Source of the DNA: Sphingomonas sp. Leaf10
Lineage (GTDB): Bacteria; Pseudomonadota; Alphaproteobacteria; Sphingomonadales; Sphingomonadaceae
Length of the DNA stretch: 38,118 nucleotides
Reading direction: 5' to 3'
Assembly (NCBI RefSeq): GCF_001421245.1
Contig: NZ_LMKE01000002.1
Coordinates: forward strand, 127,827 to 165,944
In this document: in pieces, positions 8,639 through 15,763 of the stretch
How the letters are laid out: every line of letters begins with the position of its first letter
Position numbering within the stretch: the stretch's first letter is position 1
The notes under the pieces: model-generated
Seen by the model: the letters and a program-made list of their open reading frames with translations, nothing else
Told to the model about the DNA's origin: nothing
The model's database searches: none
Position numbers and translations under genes: made by a program

Positions 8639-8703
8639 CGTCACCCCAGCGCAGGCTGGGGTCTCTCCGTAACTGGGAGACCCCAGCCTACGCTGGGGTG
8701 ACG
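8639..8703. repeat. Inverted pair of palindromic repeat units (long hairpin)
   Basis: Unit one is CGTC followed by ACCCCAGC-GCAG-GCTGGGGT (8639-8662). Unit two is its reverse, ACCCCAGC-CTAC-GCTGGGGT followed by GACG (8680-8703). Together they can fold into one hairpin with 26-bp arms (8640-8665 with 8677-8702, one mismatch) and an 11-base loop. It lies between ahpC and ahpD. The unit plan matches the other palindromic units near 30.5 kb, 35.1 kb and 38.0 kb. Confidence 0.85.
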
Positions 8704-8727
8704 TGTTTTCATCGAAGGTAAGAACCC

Positions 8728-9249
8728 ATGTCGCTCAAGGAATTTGCGGGCGCGCTGCCCGATTTCGCCAAGGATATCCGCCTGAACGTCGGCTCGCTGC
8801 TGAACGAGACGGTCCTCGATCCGCAGAAGAAGTTCGGGACGATGCTGGCCTGCGCGCACGCCACCGGCCACAAGCCGCTGGTCGAGGCGGCCGAGGCCGA
8901 AGTCGCCGACAAGCTATCGCCCGAAGCGGCCAATGCGGCGCGCGCGGCGGCGGCGGTGATGGCGATGAACAACGTCTATTACCGGTTCGTCCACCTCGCC
9001 AAGAACAAGGAATATGGCAATCTGCCGGCCAAGCTGCGGATGAACGTCATCGCCGCGCCGGGGATCGAGAAGGTCGATTTCGAACTGTTCAGCCTGGCCG
9101 TGTCGGCAATGAACGGCTGCGGCATGTGCATCGACGCCCATGAGGACGTGCTGAAGAAGCACGGCGTGAAGGCCGAAGTGATCCAGGGCGCGGTGCGGAT
9201 CGGCGCGGTGCTGGCGGCGGTCGCTACCGTGCATGCAGCGGTGGCTTGA
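8728..9249 (+). CDS. ahpD: Alkyl hydroperoxidase AhpD
   Basis: This 173-residue protein of the AhpD/CMD family recycles AhpC by thiol-disulfide exchange. The catalytic motif is C131-G-M-C134, with H138 and E119 in the positions known to be essential in Mycobacterium tuberculosis AhpD (C130, C133, H137, E118). The length also matches. It follows ahpC with a 131-base gap filled by hairpins, so the two may be made at different levels from one transcript. GAAGG stands about 10 bases before the ATG. In the known system AhpD is itself reduced by a lipoamide-linked pathway; no partner gene for that is visible here. Confidence 0.95.
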   Translation: MSLKEFAGALPDFAKDIRLNVGSLLNETVLDPQKKFGTMLACAHATGHKPLVEAAEAEVADKLSPEAANAARAAAAVMAMNNVYYRFVHLAKNKEYGNLPAKLRMNVIAAPGIEKVDFELFSLAVSAMNGCGMCIDAHEDVLKKHGVKAEVIQGAVRIGAVLAAVATVHAAVA

Positions 9250-9263
9250 TCCGGTTTTAGAAG

Positions 9264-9441
9264 GAAGAAGTCGGTTCGCGCAGAGGCGCGGAGGCACGGG
9301 GAGGCTCGTTTAGGGAAACCGATCGCGTAGCGATCAACCCATCCGCGCGCTGCGACAGGATTGAAGGTCCAGCTGTCGCGGGACGATCGTGCGTCGCAAC
9401 TCCTCTGCGCCTCCGCGCCTCTGCGCGAACCAACTTCTTCT
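9264..9441. repeat. Long inverted-repeat element A, between convergent genes
   Basis: The left arm at 9264-9295 (core TTCGCGCAGAGGCGCGGAGG) returns as its reverse complement in the right arm at 9402-9441. The arms agree over more than 30 bases, including the A/G-rich outer end GAAGAAGT, with few mismatches. The interior of about 106 bases contains its own small hairpin GATCGC-GTA-GCGATC. No open frame fits it. It fills the space between ahpD (+) and the TSUP gene (-). A relative with the same core is at 23390-23620. Confidence 0.8.
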
Positions 9442-9448
9442 GACTTCC

Positions 9449-10210
9449 CTACGCCAACGCCCGGTACACGCTGTACAGGCTGGTGATCGTCAGCACGATA
9501 CCGACCAGGATCAGCAGCGTGCGCGCCGGGATATGCTTTGCGAACATCGCCCCGAACGGCGCGGCAACGATGCCGCCGATCAGCAGCCCGGCGACGGCGG
9601 TGGTGAACGCTTCCAGCCCGAGATGGATCAGGAACGTCGCCGAGATGCTGACCGTCAGGAAGAATTCGACGGTGTTGACGGTGCCGATCGTCGTGCGCGG
9701 CGTGGCGCCCTGTACCAGCAGGTTGGAGGTGACGACCGGTCCCCAGCCACCGCCGCCCGCCGCATCGAGGAAGCCGCCGATCAGCCCAAGCGGCGCGATC
9801 ACCTTCGGCTCCTTGGGCTTGGGCGGATGGCGCAGGCCGCGCCACAGCAGGTACACGCCGATCACCGCCAGATAGGTCATCACGAACGGCCGCGTGACCG
9901 ACGCGTCGAGCGTGGAGAGTAGATACGCCCCGGTAACGCCGCCCGCAACGCCGGGCAGCAGCAGCCGCCAGAACAGTTTCCAGTTCACATTCTTGTGCAG
10001 CGCGTGGCTGATCCCCGACACGCCCGTCGTGAAACACTCCACCACATGGACGCTGGCGGAGGCGGTAGCGGGCGGCACGCCCAATACGCTGATCAGCAAC
10101 GTCGACGATATTACCCCAAACGCCATGCCGAGCGCACCATCGACGATCTGGGCGGCGAATCCGGCAGCGACGAATTCGGCCAGACGCACCCAGTCGATAT
10201 TCTCGAACAT
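9449..10210 (-). CDS. TSUP (TauE/SafE) family membrane exporter
   Basis: This 253-residue integral membrane protein has about eight hydrophobic segments arranged as two repeats, each with a glycine-rich signature: AQIVDGALGMAFGV near residue 20, and GGFLDAAGGGGWGP near 145. These are typical of the sulfite/organosulfonate exporter family TauE/SafE (DUF81). The start has AAGGAA 6 bases upstream. It is divergent from serine acetyltransferase, the entry step of cysteine synthesis, so export of sulfite or a sulfur compound is the likely role. The family also includes members with other substrates. Confidence 0.88.
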   Translation of the reverse strand: MFENIDWVRLAEFVAAGFAAQIVDGALGMAFGVISSTLLISVLGVPPATASASVHVVECFTTGVSGISHALHKNVNWKLFWRLLLPGVAGGVTGAYLLSTLDASVTRPFVMTYLAVIGVYLLWRGLRHPPKPKEPKVIAPLGLIGGFLDAAGGGGWGPVVTSNLLVQGATPRTTIGTVNTVEFFLTVSISATFLIHLGLEAFTTAVAGLLIGGIVAAPFGAMFAKHIPARTLLILVGIVLTITSLYSVYRALA

Positions 10211-10359
10211 CCAATTTCCTTCGACATCGGCTCAAGCACGCCTGTGATGACGGCAAACGGCAATGCCTACAAGATACATGGGCTTTGTTACGCCTACAGC
10301 ATGGCTTGGCGGCAGGCGGCCGGGTGCTTACATGCGACCATCGGTTAAGGGGATTGCCC

Positions 10360-11043
10360 ATGTTCGCGCGGCTGGTGCGCTATCTGGATTCGATCAAGGC
10401 GCGGGATCCCGCGCCGCGGTCGCGCATGGAAATCCTGACCTATCCCGGCGTATGGGCGGTCGCGCTGCACAAGGTCGCGCACCGGCTGTTCCGGGCCGAA
10501 TGGTATTTCGCGGCGCGGGTGGTCAATCACTATGCGCGCTTCATGACCGCGATCGACATCCATCCGGGTGCGACGATCGGGCGGCGTTTCTTCATCGATC
10601 ACGGCTTCGTCGTCATCGGTGAGACGGCGGAGATCGGTGACGGCGTCACCATCTATCAGAATGTGACGCTGGGCGGGACCAGCCCCGACAACGGCGTCGC
10701 GGGCAAGCGTCACCCGACGATCAGCGACGGTGCGATCATCGGGTCGGGTGCGCAGGTGCTGGGGCCGATCACCATCGGCCGCCGTGCGCGCGTCGGCGCC
10801 AATGCGGTGGTGACGAAGGATGTGCCGGAAGGAACGACCGTCGTCGGCATCCCGGCGCGTCCGACCGTTGTCGAGGGCGGACAGGCCGGCGACCCGCGCT
10901 TCGTCCCTTATGGCACGCCGTGCCGCGATATGTTCGATCCACAGACGCAGCGCATCGAGTTGCTGCGTTGTGAGCTGGAAACCCTCCGCAAGCGGCTGGA
11001 CGAGGTGCTGGCCGAGCAACAGGATCAGCGCGACCGCGCCTGA
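10360..11043 (+). CDS. cysE: Serine O-acetyltransferase
   Basis: This 227-residue enzyme transfers acetyl from acetyl-CoA to L-serine, giving O-acetylserine for cysteine synthesis. The left-handed beta-helix hexapeptide repeats are clear (IHPGATIGRRFFIDHG, VIGETAEIGDGVTIYQNVTL, KRHPTISDGAIIGSGAQVLG). The motif DIHPGA and the histidine in DHG are those of the CysE active site. It is of the shorter EpsC/CysE type. The ATG at 10360 has AAGGGG about 8 bases upstream, so I did not use an in-frame start 75 bases earlier. The C-terminal 40 residues are charged and probably helical. It overlaps the next gene by 3 bases (TGATG), so the two are translationally coupled. Confidence 0.93.
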   Translation: MFARLVRYLDSIKARDPAPRSRMEILTYPGVWAVALHKVAHRLFRAEWYFAARVVNHYARFMTAIDIHPGATIGRRFFIDHGFVVIGETAEIGDGVTIYQNVTLGGTSPDNGVAGKRHPTISDGAIIGSGAQVLGPITIGRRARVGANAVVTKDVPEGTTVVGIPARPTVVEGGQAGDPRFVPYGTPCRDMFDPQTQRIELLRCELETLRKRLDEVLAEQQDQRDRA

Positions 11044-11384
11044 TGGGAGTCGTCACGCCCTTTCCTGCATCGCCCCAGCCCGGACAGGTCGGGTTCGAAC
11101 GCGCCGAACTGACCCGCATCCTCGATCTCTATGGACGGATGGTCGCGGCCGGGCACTGGCGGGACTATGCGATCGATCTGGGGCGGGAGGCGGCAGTATT
11201 CAGCGCGTTTCGCCGCGCGACCGAACGGCCCGAGTTTCGCATCGAGAAGCGGCCAAGCTTGCGCAACAAACAGGGTATGTGGGCGCTGGTCGGTGAAGCA
11301 GGCGCGGTGGTGAAGCGCGGCCATGAACTCGGGCCGGTGCTGGCCCCGGTCGAGCGGCGGCTGATGAAGCTGGTCGAGGAATAA
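11043..11384 (+). CDS. DUF2794 family protein
   Basis: This small 113-residue protein belongs to a family known from alphaproteobacteria and of unknown function. Family hallmarks are ELTRILDLYGRMVAAGHWRDY in the first half and the conserved basic middle with ATERPEFRIEKRP. No signal peptide, membrane segment or metal motif is visible, so it is probably cytoplasmic. It overlaps the cysE stop and is followed after 2 bases by the GFA gene, which suggests one transcript, but a shared job with cysE is not established. Confidence 0.82.
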   Translation: MGVVTPFPASPQPGQVGFERAELTRILDLYGRMVAAGHWRDYAIDLGREAAVFSAFRRATERPEFRIEKRPSLRNKQGMWALVGEAGAVVKRGHELGPVLAPVERRLMKLVEE

Positions 11385-11386
11385 CG

Positions 11387-11764
11387 ATGCATCGCGGCTC
11401 GTGTCTTTGCGGCGCGGTGACCTTCAACGTTGCTGTTGATTTACCCGCTCCAGACATCTGCCACTGTCGGTCATGTCGGAAGCAATCGGGACATTGTTTT
11501 GCTTCTACCGACGTCCCGAAAACCGCGTTGACGATCGCCGACGCCGGATCGCTGACTTGGTACCAGTCCTCAAAGAACATCAGGCGCGGTTTTTGCGGGT
11601 GTTGCGGATCGTCATTGTTCTGGGAGCCATCGCATCGGGACTGGATCGCCGTTGCGATGGGCGCCTTTGACGGCCCGACTGGCACCGGCGTCAAGATGCA
11701 CATTTTCACCGCTGAGAAGGGCGATTACTACGCTATCGGCGACGACGTCCCGCAGCACGAATAA
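11387..11764 (+). CDS. GFA-family zinc protein (Gfa/CENP-V fold)
   Basis: This 125-residue protein has the cysteine pattern of the glutathione-dependent formaldehyde-activating family: CLCGAV near the start, CHCRSCRK around residue 26, and GFCGCCGSSLF around residue 69. These cysteines bind two zinc ions in the family. Whether it acts on formaldehyde is uncertain; most relatives have no tested activity. GC over 11401-11700 is 175/300 (58%), lower than in cysE and DUF2794 upstream, which hints at a later arrival. It starts 2 bases after the DUF2794 stop and ends beside a terminator shared with the next, convergent gene. Confidence 0.88.
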   Translation: MHRGSCLCGAVTFNVAVDLPAPDICHCRSCRKQSGHCFASTDVPKTALTIADAGSLTWYQSSKNIRRGFCGCCGSSLFWEPSHRDWIAVAMGAFDGPTGTGVKMHIFTAEKGDYYAIGDDVPQHE

Positions 11765-11791
11765 AAAAACGGCCCCGGTCACCCGGGGCCG
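11763..11791 (-). terminator. Rho-independent terminator of the 11818-12843 gene
   Basis: CGGCCCCGG and CCGGGGCCG (9-bp perfect stem, loop TCAC, 11770-11791) are followed on the minus strand by seven T residues (complement of 11763-11769). This is a textbook terminator for the minus-strand gene. The stem also ends 30 bases past the convergent GFA gene, whose stop codon lies in the A run. Confidence 0.85.
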
Positions 11792-11817
11792 CAAAGGTTA
11801 GCTTCCCAAGGAATGTT

Positions 11818-12843
11818 TCAGGCTGTCGCCACCGGCGGCAGGCGTTCGCCAAGGCCGCCCAGCACCCCAACCACCGTGCGGCGCATCGGTTGCCAGAATA
11901 CCGACAGCGTCAGCAGCGCCGATCCGATGACGAAGGCGGTGAAGGCCGCCGGCAGCTCGACCGCGCCCGCTTTCTCGAACAGGGCGTAGAGCGCGTAGAG
12001 GACATAGGCGAGGCTGGAGACCAGCAGCGCACGGCGGTCTACTGCCAGTGCGACCAGGCCGAACAGGATGTACAGAGCGATCACCACCGCCGCCATCGGC
12101 AGCGTGACGCTGGGTCCGAACACGCCGAGCAGCTGGAACAGCGAGTGCGCGATCAGCGGCGCGGCGACGAGGTGCAGCCAGAAGGCGACGTCGCTGCGGC
12201 GAGTGCGGCGATCGCGGTCGCTCATGTCCCAGCGCATCGCCGCGACGAACACGCCGATCCCGCCGAGCAGGGTGATCGGGTAGAAATTGTCCTTGAGCGC
12301 CGGGAAGGCGGCTACGATCAGCGATGCGACGGTCGCGACCAGCGCCGCTGCCCCCGCGGCGACGGTGATCGGCACCATGAATCGTCGCCAGTGCGCCCAC
12401 GCCGCGCCCGCTGCGACAAGGCCGATCCCGGCAAAGATCATCGCGGTGGTTCGGTCGGGCACGTTCTGCGGATCGAGTTCGACAACGATGCCGAACAACG
12501 TCGCGGCAACGCCCCCGACAAATGCCAGCAGCAGCAGGATGCTCGGCAGCGCCATGCGCCGGCGCGCGGTGAAATATTCGGCGAGGAACCATGCCGCTCC
12601 GGCGACGCCCAGACCGCCAAGGGGCGTCAGGATAGTACCGCCGATCCAGCCGAGCGAGACCAGTAGCAGTGCCAGCGCGACGGATACGAAGATGTCGTTG
12701 AATCCGGTCAGCAACCGGAAATGTTCCTCGTCCACCACCGGCGTCGCGCGTTGCCACGCGATATGGGTCCGCAATGCCTCGGCGGTGTCACAGGACAGGA
12801 CGCCCGCCTCTACCGCGCCGTTCAGATCGCTCTCGCTATACAT
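11818..12843 (-). CDS. Multi-pass membrane protein of unknown function (DUF2157-like plan)
   Basis: This 341-residue protein has a soluble N-terminal segment of about 60 residues (SDLNGAVEAGVLSCDTAEAL, the look of a short helical domain) followed by about ten hydrophobic segments. The layout resembles DUF2157 membrane proteins, but I cannot confirm the family by eye. No catalytic motif stands out. The ATG has GGGAGG 8 bases upstream. A promoter with a palindrome over the -35 precedes it and a strong terminator follows, so it appears to be a single-gene unit under its own control. Confidence 0.75.
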   Translation of the reverse strand: MYSESDLNGAVEAGVLSCDTAEALRTHIAWQRATPVVDEEHFRLLTGFNDIFVSVALALLLVSLGWIGGTILTPLGGLGVAGAAWFLAEYFTARRRMALPSILLLLAFVGGVAATLFGIVVELDPQNVPDRTTAMIFAGIGLVAAGAAWAHWRRFMVPITVAAGAAALVATVASLIVAAFPALKDNFYPITLLGGIGVFVAAMRWDMSDRDRRTRRSDVAFWLHLVAAPLIAHSLFQLLGVFGPSVTLPMAAVVIALYILFGLVALAVDRRALLVSSLAYVLYALYALFEKAGAVELPAAFTAFVIGSALLTLSVFWQPMRRTVVGVLGGLGERLPPVATA

Positions 12844-12865
12844 GCTGCCAAACCTCCCTGTGTTG

Positions 12866-12901
12866 GTCGAGTATGGCACTAGTGTATTGCTAGGGCAATA
12901 C
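12866..12901 (-). promoter_or_regulatory. Promoter with overlapping palindrome upstream of the 11818-12843 gene
   Basis: On the minus strand TTGCCC and CATACT are separated by 17 bases, a passable -35/-10 pair. GTATTGC-CCTA-GCAATAC, a perfect inverted repeat (12884-12901), covers the -35. A repressor bound there would block the promoter. No regulator gene is adjacent. Confidence 0.45.
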
Positions 12902-13034
12902 GGTTTGTTTGTGCCTCGCCGACAGATGTGGAGGCGGTCAAGTAGCGACGGGAGGGTTGCGCGCGCCTCGACTCTGTCCAGCCCCGGCCTCTCCGGGGCT
13001 AGGGCGGGGAGCAAAACGGGTGCACAACGAAAAA
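12902..13034. other. Intergenic stretch, no gene seen
   Basis: Between the promoter of the membrane-protein gene and the terminator of the next gene I find no credible coding frame, RNA gene or repeat. Its last bases (AACGAAAA) supply the T-rich tail of the minus-strand terminator. Confidence 0.5.
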
Positions 13035-13058
13035 CGCCCCGCCGGTCAGGGCGGGGCG
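13035..13058 (-). terminator. Terminator of the 13085-13495 gene
   Basis: CGCCCCGCC and GGCGGGGCG form a 9-bp stem with a 6-base loop. On the minus strand it is followed by TTTTCGTTGT. It lies 27 bases past the stop of the small exported-protein gene. On the plus strand the tail CTTGTTT is weaker. Confidence 0.75.
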
Positions 13059-13084
13059 CTTGTTTAGCCGTCAGGCCGGTGGGC

Positions 13085-13495
13085 TTACTTGCCGCCCGGG
13101 TTACGGCAGCCGTCCTTCACCGTGCGCGAGCAGACCGGGTAGCTCTGCGGCGCGGGCGGGGGCGGGGTCACCTGCGGCGGTGCGAAGGTCACCTGCGGCG
13201 TGCCGGCCATCGGTGCCCCGGCCATCGGTGCAGGCGGCGCGGGTGGCGCCATCGGCGCATTCGGGTCTGCCGCCATCGGCGCGGGCGGCGACGGGGGCGC
13301 GTTCGGATCGGCCGGCGCGTTCGCATCCGGGGCCATCGGCGCGGGCGGCGGGGTCATGTTGTCGGCGGGCGGTGTCGGCGCCTCCGGCGTGCCCGGCTGC
13401 ATGGTGGAACCGGCGGGCGGGGTGGTCGGCGGCGTCGTCTGCGCGACGGCGGCACTGCCGATCAGCAGAGCGGCCATGAAAGCGACAGTCTTCAT
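13085..13495 (-). CDS. Small exported Pro/Ala-rich protein
   Basis: This 136-residue protein has a signal peptide (MKTVAFMAALLIGSAAVAQ, cleavage after AVA). The mature part is mostly Pro, Ala, Met and Asn in loose repeats of the type DPNAPxxPPAPMA, with no predicted fold. The last 20 residues are different: YPVCSRTVKDGCRNPGGK with two cysteines that could form a disulfide. I do not recognise the family. The low-complexity middle and the cysteine tail suggest a periplasmic or surface protein. The ribosome-binding site AAGGA, 8 bases before the ATG, is locked in a hairpin. It lies 78 bases after phoB on the same strand and could be read with it or alone. Confidence 0.75.
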   Translation of the reverse strand: MKTVAFMAALLIGSAAVAQTTPPTTPPAGSTMQPGTPEAPTPPADNMTPPPAPMAPDANAPADPNAPPSPPAPMAADPNAPMAPPAPPAPMAGAPMAGTPQVTFAPPQVTPPPPAPQSYPVCSRTVKDGCRNPGGK

Positions 13496-13558
13496 CGGAA
13501 GATTCCTTTTCGACTTGTTTCGTTTAGGCTGCGGACCAAACGAGCCAAGTCGAAAAGG
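13496..13558 (-). promoter_or_regulatory. 5'-UTR hairpin that sequesters the ribosome-binding site
   Basis: In the minus-strand RNA, CCUUUUCGACUUG (from 13558-13546) pairs perfectly over 13 bp with CAAGUCGAAAAGG (13517-13505). Above a 2x2 internal loop, UCGUUU pairs with AAACGA for 6 bp more, closing a 12-base loop. The AAGG that serves the ATG at 13495 is the last part of the 3' arm, so the ribosome site is paired. The layout recalls RNA thermometers and other translation-control hairpins. It begins only 15 bases after the phoB stop, so a role in ending the phoB message is also possible, but no U run follows. Confidence 0.6.
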
Positions 13559-13573
13559 TTTCCGGCGCAGTGT

Positions 13574-14266
13574 TCAGCCGGTCGCGTCTAGGGCGTAGCC
13601 GGCCGAACGGACGGTACGGATAATGTCGGGTCGGTCGCCGACATTGATCGCCTTGCGCAGGCGCCGGATATGTACGTCGACGGTCCGGGATTCGATGTCC
13701 GAATCATGCCCCCAAACCGCATCGAGCAGCCGTTCGCGCGAGAATACCCAGCCGGGATGTTCGAGGAAGTGTTTGAGAAGACGGAATTCCGTCGGACCGA
13801 GCGGTACGACTTCGCCGCCGCGCCGCACCCGGTGGCCGACCGTGTCCATTTCGATATCGGCATAAGTCAGCGCTTCGCCGGCGAGGGCGGGGCGGACGCG
13901 GCGGAGCACGGCGTTGACTCGGGCAACTAGTTCCCGCGGCGAAAACGGCTTGGTCACATAATCGTCGGCACCGGTTTCGAGGCCGCGGACGCGGTCCTCT
14001 TCCTCGCCGCGTGCGGTCAGCATGATGATCGGCACGTTCTGCGTCTCGGCCTGCCGACGCAGCTGGCGGCAGACCTCGATCCCCGACAGTCCTTCGACCA
14101 TCCAGTCGAGCAGGACGATGTCGGGGGTAGCCTCGCGCGCGAGCAGCAGCGCTTCCTCGCCCTCATGGGTGCGGACGACCTCGAAATCCTCGCGCTGGAA
14201 GTGAAAGGCGATGAGTTCGGCCAGCGCCGCATCGTCTTCCAACAGCAACATCCGTGCCTTGGTCAT
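13574..14266 (-). CDS. phoB: Phosphate response regulator PhoB
   Basis: This 230-residue OmpR-type response regulator has a receiver domain at 1-120 with acidic pocket E10-D11-D12, phospho-acceptor D54 in LLDWM, T82 and K104 (VTKPFSP), then a winged-helix DNA-binding domain (about 130-228) with ERLLDAVWGHDSDIESRTVD and VDVHIRRLRKAI. When phosphorylated by PhoR, PhoB activates phosphate-starvation genes at Pho boxes. It is the last gene of the pst-pho cluster, 2 bases after phoU. That position, with phoR at the other end, identifies it as PhoB rather than another OmpR regulator. Confidence 0.94.
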   Translation of the reverse strand: MTKARMLLLEDDAALAELIAFHFQREDFEVVRTHEGEEALLLAREATPDIVLLDWMVEGLSGIEVCRQLRRQAETQNVPIIMLTARGEEEDRVRGLETGADDYVTKPFSPRELVARVNAVLRRVRPALAGEALTYADIEMDTVGHRVRRGGEVVPLGPTEFRLLKHFLEHPGWVFSRERLLDAVWGHDSDIESRTVDVHIRRLRKAINVGDRPDIIRTVRSAGYALDATG

Positions 14267-14268
14267 GG

Positions 14269-14970
14269 TTATCCTGCGAATTCCGTGGTTTCGCGCTCGG
14301 CCAAGGTCTGGCCGGTCGCGGCGAAATAGACCATTTCGGCGACGTTGGTCGCATGGTCGCCGATGCGTTCGAGGTTCTTGGCGACGAACAGCAGGTGCGC
14401 GACCTGGCTGATCGTCTTCGGATTTTCGACCATGTAGGTCACCAGTACGCGGAAGATGCTGTTGTAATAATCGTCGAGCGCATTGTCGCGCTTGCAGATT
14501 TCGACCGCCGCCTGCGCATCGCGCGCCGAAAAGGCATCGAGCACGTCATGCACCATGTCGGCGGCCAGCTGCGCCATCGCAGGCAGGATGCTGAGCGGTT
14601 CGATGCGGGGGTCGTGGGTTTCGCCATGGATCGACGACACGCGCTTGGCGATATTCTTGGCATAGTCGCCGATGCGTTCGATGACGGCGGCGATCTTTAG
14701 GGCGGCGACCACTTCACGCAGATCGTCGGCCATTGGTGCGCGCAGCGCGATGACGCGAACGACCAGTTTCTCGACCTCCGCCTCGATCGCGTCGATCGCC
14801 TTGTCCTGTGCGCGGACCTGCTTGGCGAGCGCGGGATCGTTGCGGGTCAGCGCCAGCATCGCATCGCTGATCGCCTGTTCGGCGAGGCCGCCCATTTGCG
14901 AGATCAGTGCGCGCAAGTGCCCGATATCGCGGTCGAAAGCCTTGACGGTGTGTTCGTGGCCCGTCGCCAT
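14269..14970 (-). CDS. phoU: Phosphate signalling protein PhoU
   Basis: This 233-residue all-helical cytoplasmic protein is made of two three-helix PhoU repeats. The conserved sequence ERIGDYAKNIAKRV in the first repeat and NLERIGDHATNVAEMV in the second are the metal-binding motifs of the family. PhoU links the PstSCAB transporter to PhoR and keeps the system off when phosphate is plentiful. I chose the ATG at 14970, which has GAGGGA about 6 bases upstream; an ATG at 14988, overlapping pstB by 8 bases, would add six residues. It sits between pstB and phoB. Confidence 0.95.
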   Translation of the reverse strand: MATGHEHTVKAFDRDIGHLRALISQMGGLAEQAISDAMLALTRNDPALAKQVRAQDKAIDAIEAEVEKLVVRVIALRAPMADDLREVVAALKIAAVIERIGDYAKNIAKRVSSIHGETHDPRIEPLSILPAMAQLAADMVHDVLDAFSARDAQAAVEICKRDNALDDYYNSIFRVLVTYMVENPKTISQVAHLLFVAKNLERIGDHATNVAEMVYFAATGQTLAERETTEFAG

Positions 14971-14980
14971 ATCGTGTCCC

Positions 14981-15763
14981 TCAGCCATAACGTCCCGTGA
15001 TGTAATCTTTTGTGCGCTCTTGGCGGGGGTTGGTAAAGATGTCGGAGGTACGACCGTATTCAACCAGCGTGCCCAGATGGAAGAAGGCGGTGCGTTGCGA
15101 CACGCGCGCGGCCTGCTGCATGTTGTGGGTGACGATCGCGATGGCATAGCGGCCGCGCAGTTCGTGGATCAGTTCCTCGATCTTGGCGGTGGCGATCGGG
15201 TCAAGTGCTGAACAGGGTTCGTCCATCAGGATGACTTCGGGATCGACGGCGATCGCGCGGGCGATGCACAGCCGCTGCTGTTGACCGCCCGACAGCGCGG
15301 TGCCGCTGTCGGACAGGCGGTCCTTCACCTCGTTCCACAGGCCGGCTCGGGTCAGCGAGCGTTCGACGATGCCGTCCATCTCGCCCTTCGACGCCGCCAG
15401 CCCGTGGATGCGCGGGCCATAGGCGACGTTCTCGTAGATCGATTTGGGGAATGGGTTGGGTTTCTGGAAAACCATGCCGACGCGGGCGCGAAGCTGCACC
15501 ACGTCCATCGCCGGCGAATAGATATCCTCGCCGTCCAGCCGGATGTCGCCGGTGACGCGGGCCGACGACACCGTGTCGTTCATCCGGTTCATCGTGCGCA
15601 GGAAGGTCGACTTGCCGCAGCCCGAAGGGCCGATGAAGGCGGTGACATGTTCCATGTCGATGTCGATCGACACGTCCTTGATCGCCTGCTTCTGGCCATA
15701 GAACACGTCGACGCCGCGCGCCGACAATTTCGGGGTCGCGTTGTTGAGTTGGGTGTCGGTCAT
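14981..15763 (-). CDS. pstB: Phosphate ABC transporter ATP-binding protein PstB
   Basis: This 260-residue ATPase of the high-affinity phosphate importer has Walker [10 protein letters not shown] at residues 45-53, the Q-loop in [11 protein letters not shown], signature LSGGQQQRL, Walker B VILMDEP and the switch histidine in VTHNM. The length and the SALDPIAT stretch after Walker B are typical of PstB. Its ATG overlaps the pstA stop by one base (TAATG), indicating coupled translation. Confidence 0.97.
   Translation of the reverse strand: MTDTQLNNATPKLSARGVDVFYGQKQAIKDVSIDIDMEHVTAFIGPSGCGKSTFLRTMNRMNDTVSSARVTGDIRLDGEDIYSPAMDVVQLRARVGMVFQKPNPFPKSIYENVAYGPRIHGLAASKGEMDGIVERSLTRAGLWNEVKDRLSDSGTALSGGQQQRLCIARAIAVDPEVILMDEPCSALDPIATAKIEELIHELRGRYAIAIVTHNMQQAARVSQRTAFFHLGTLVEYGRTSDIFTNPRQERTKDYITGRYG

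Noticed and set aside
13505..13558. Rho-independent terminator of phoB
   Set aside because: The hairpin is strong, but on the minus strand it is followed by AATCTTCC rather than a U run, and it contains the next gene's ribosome site.
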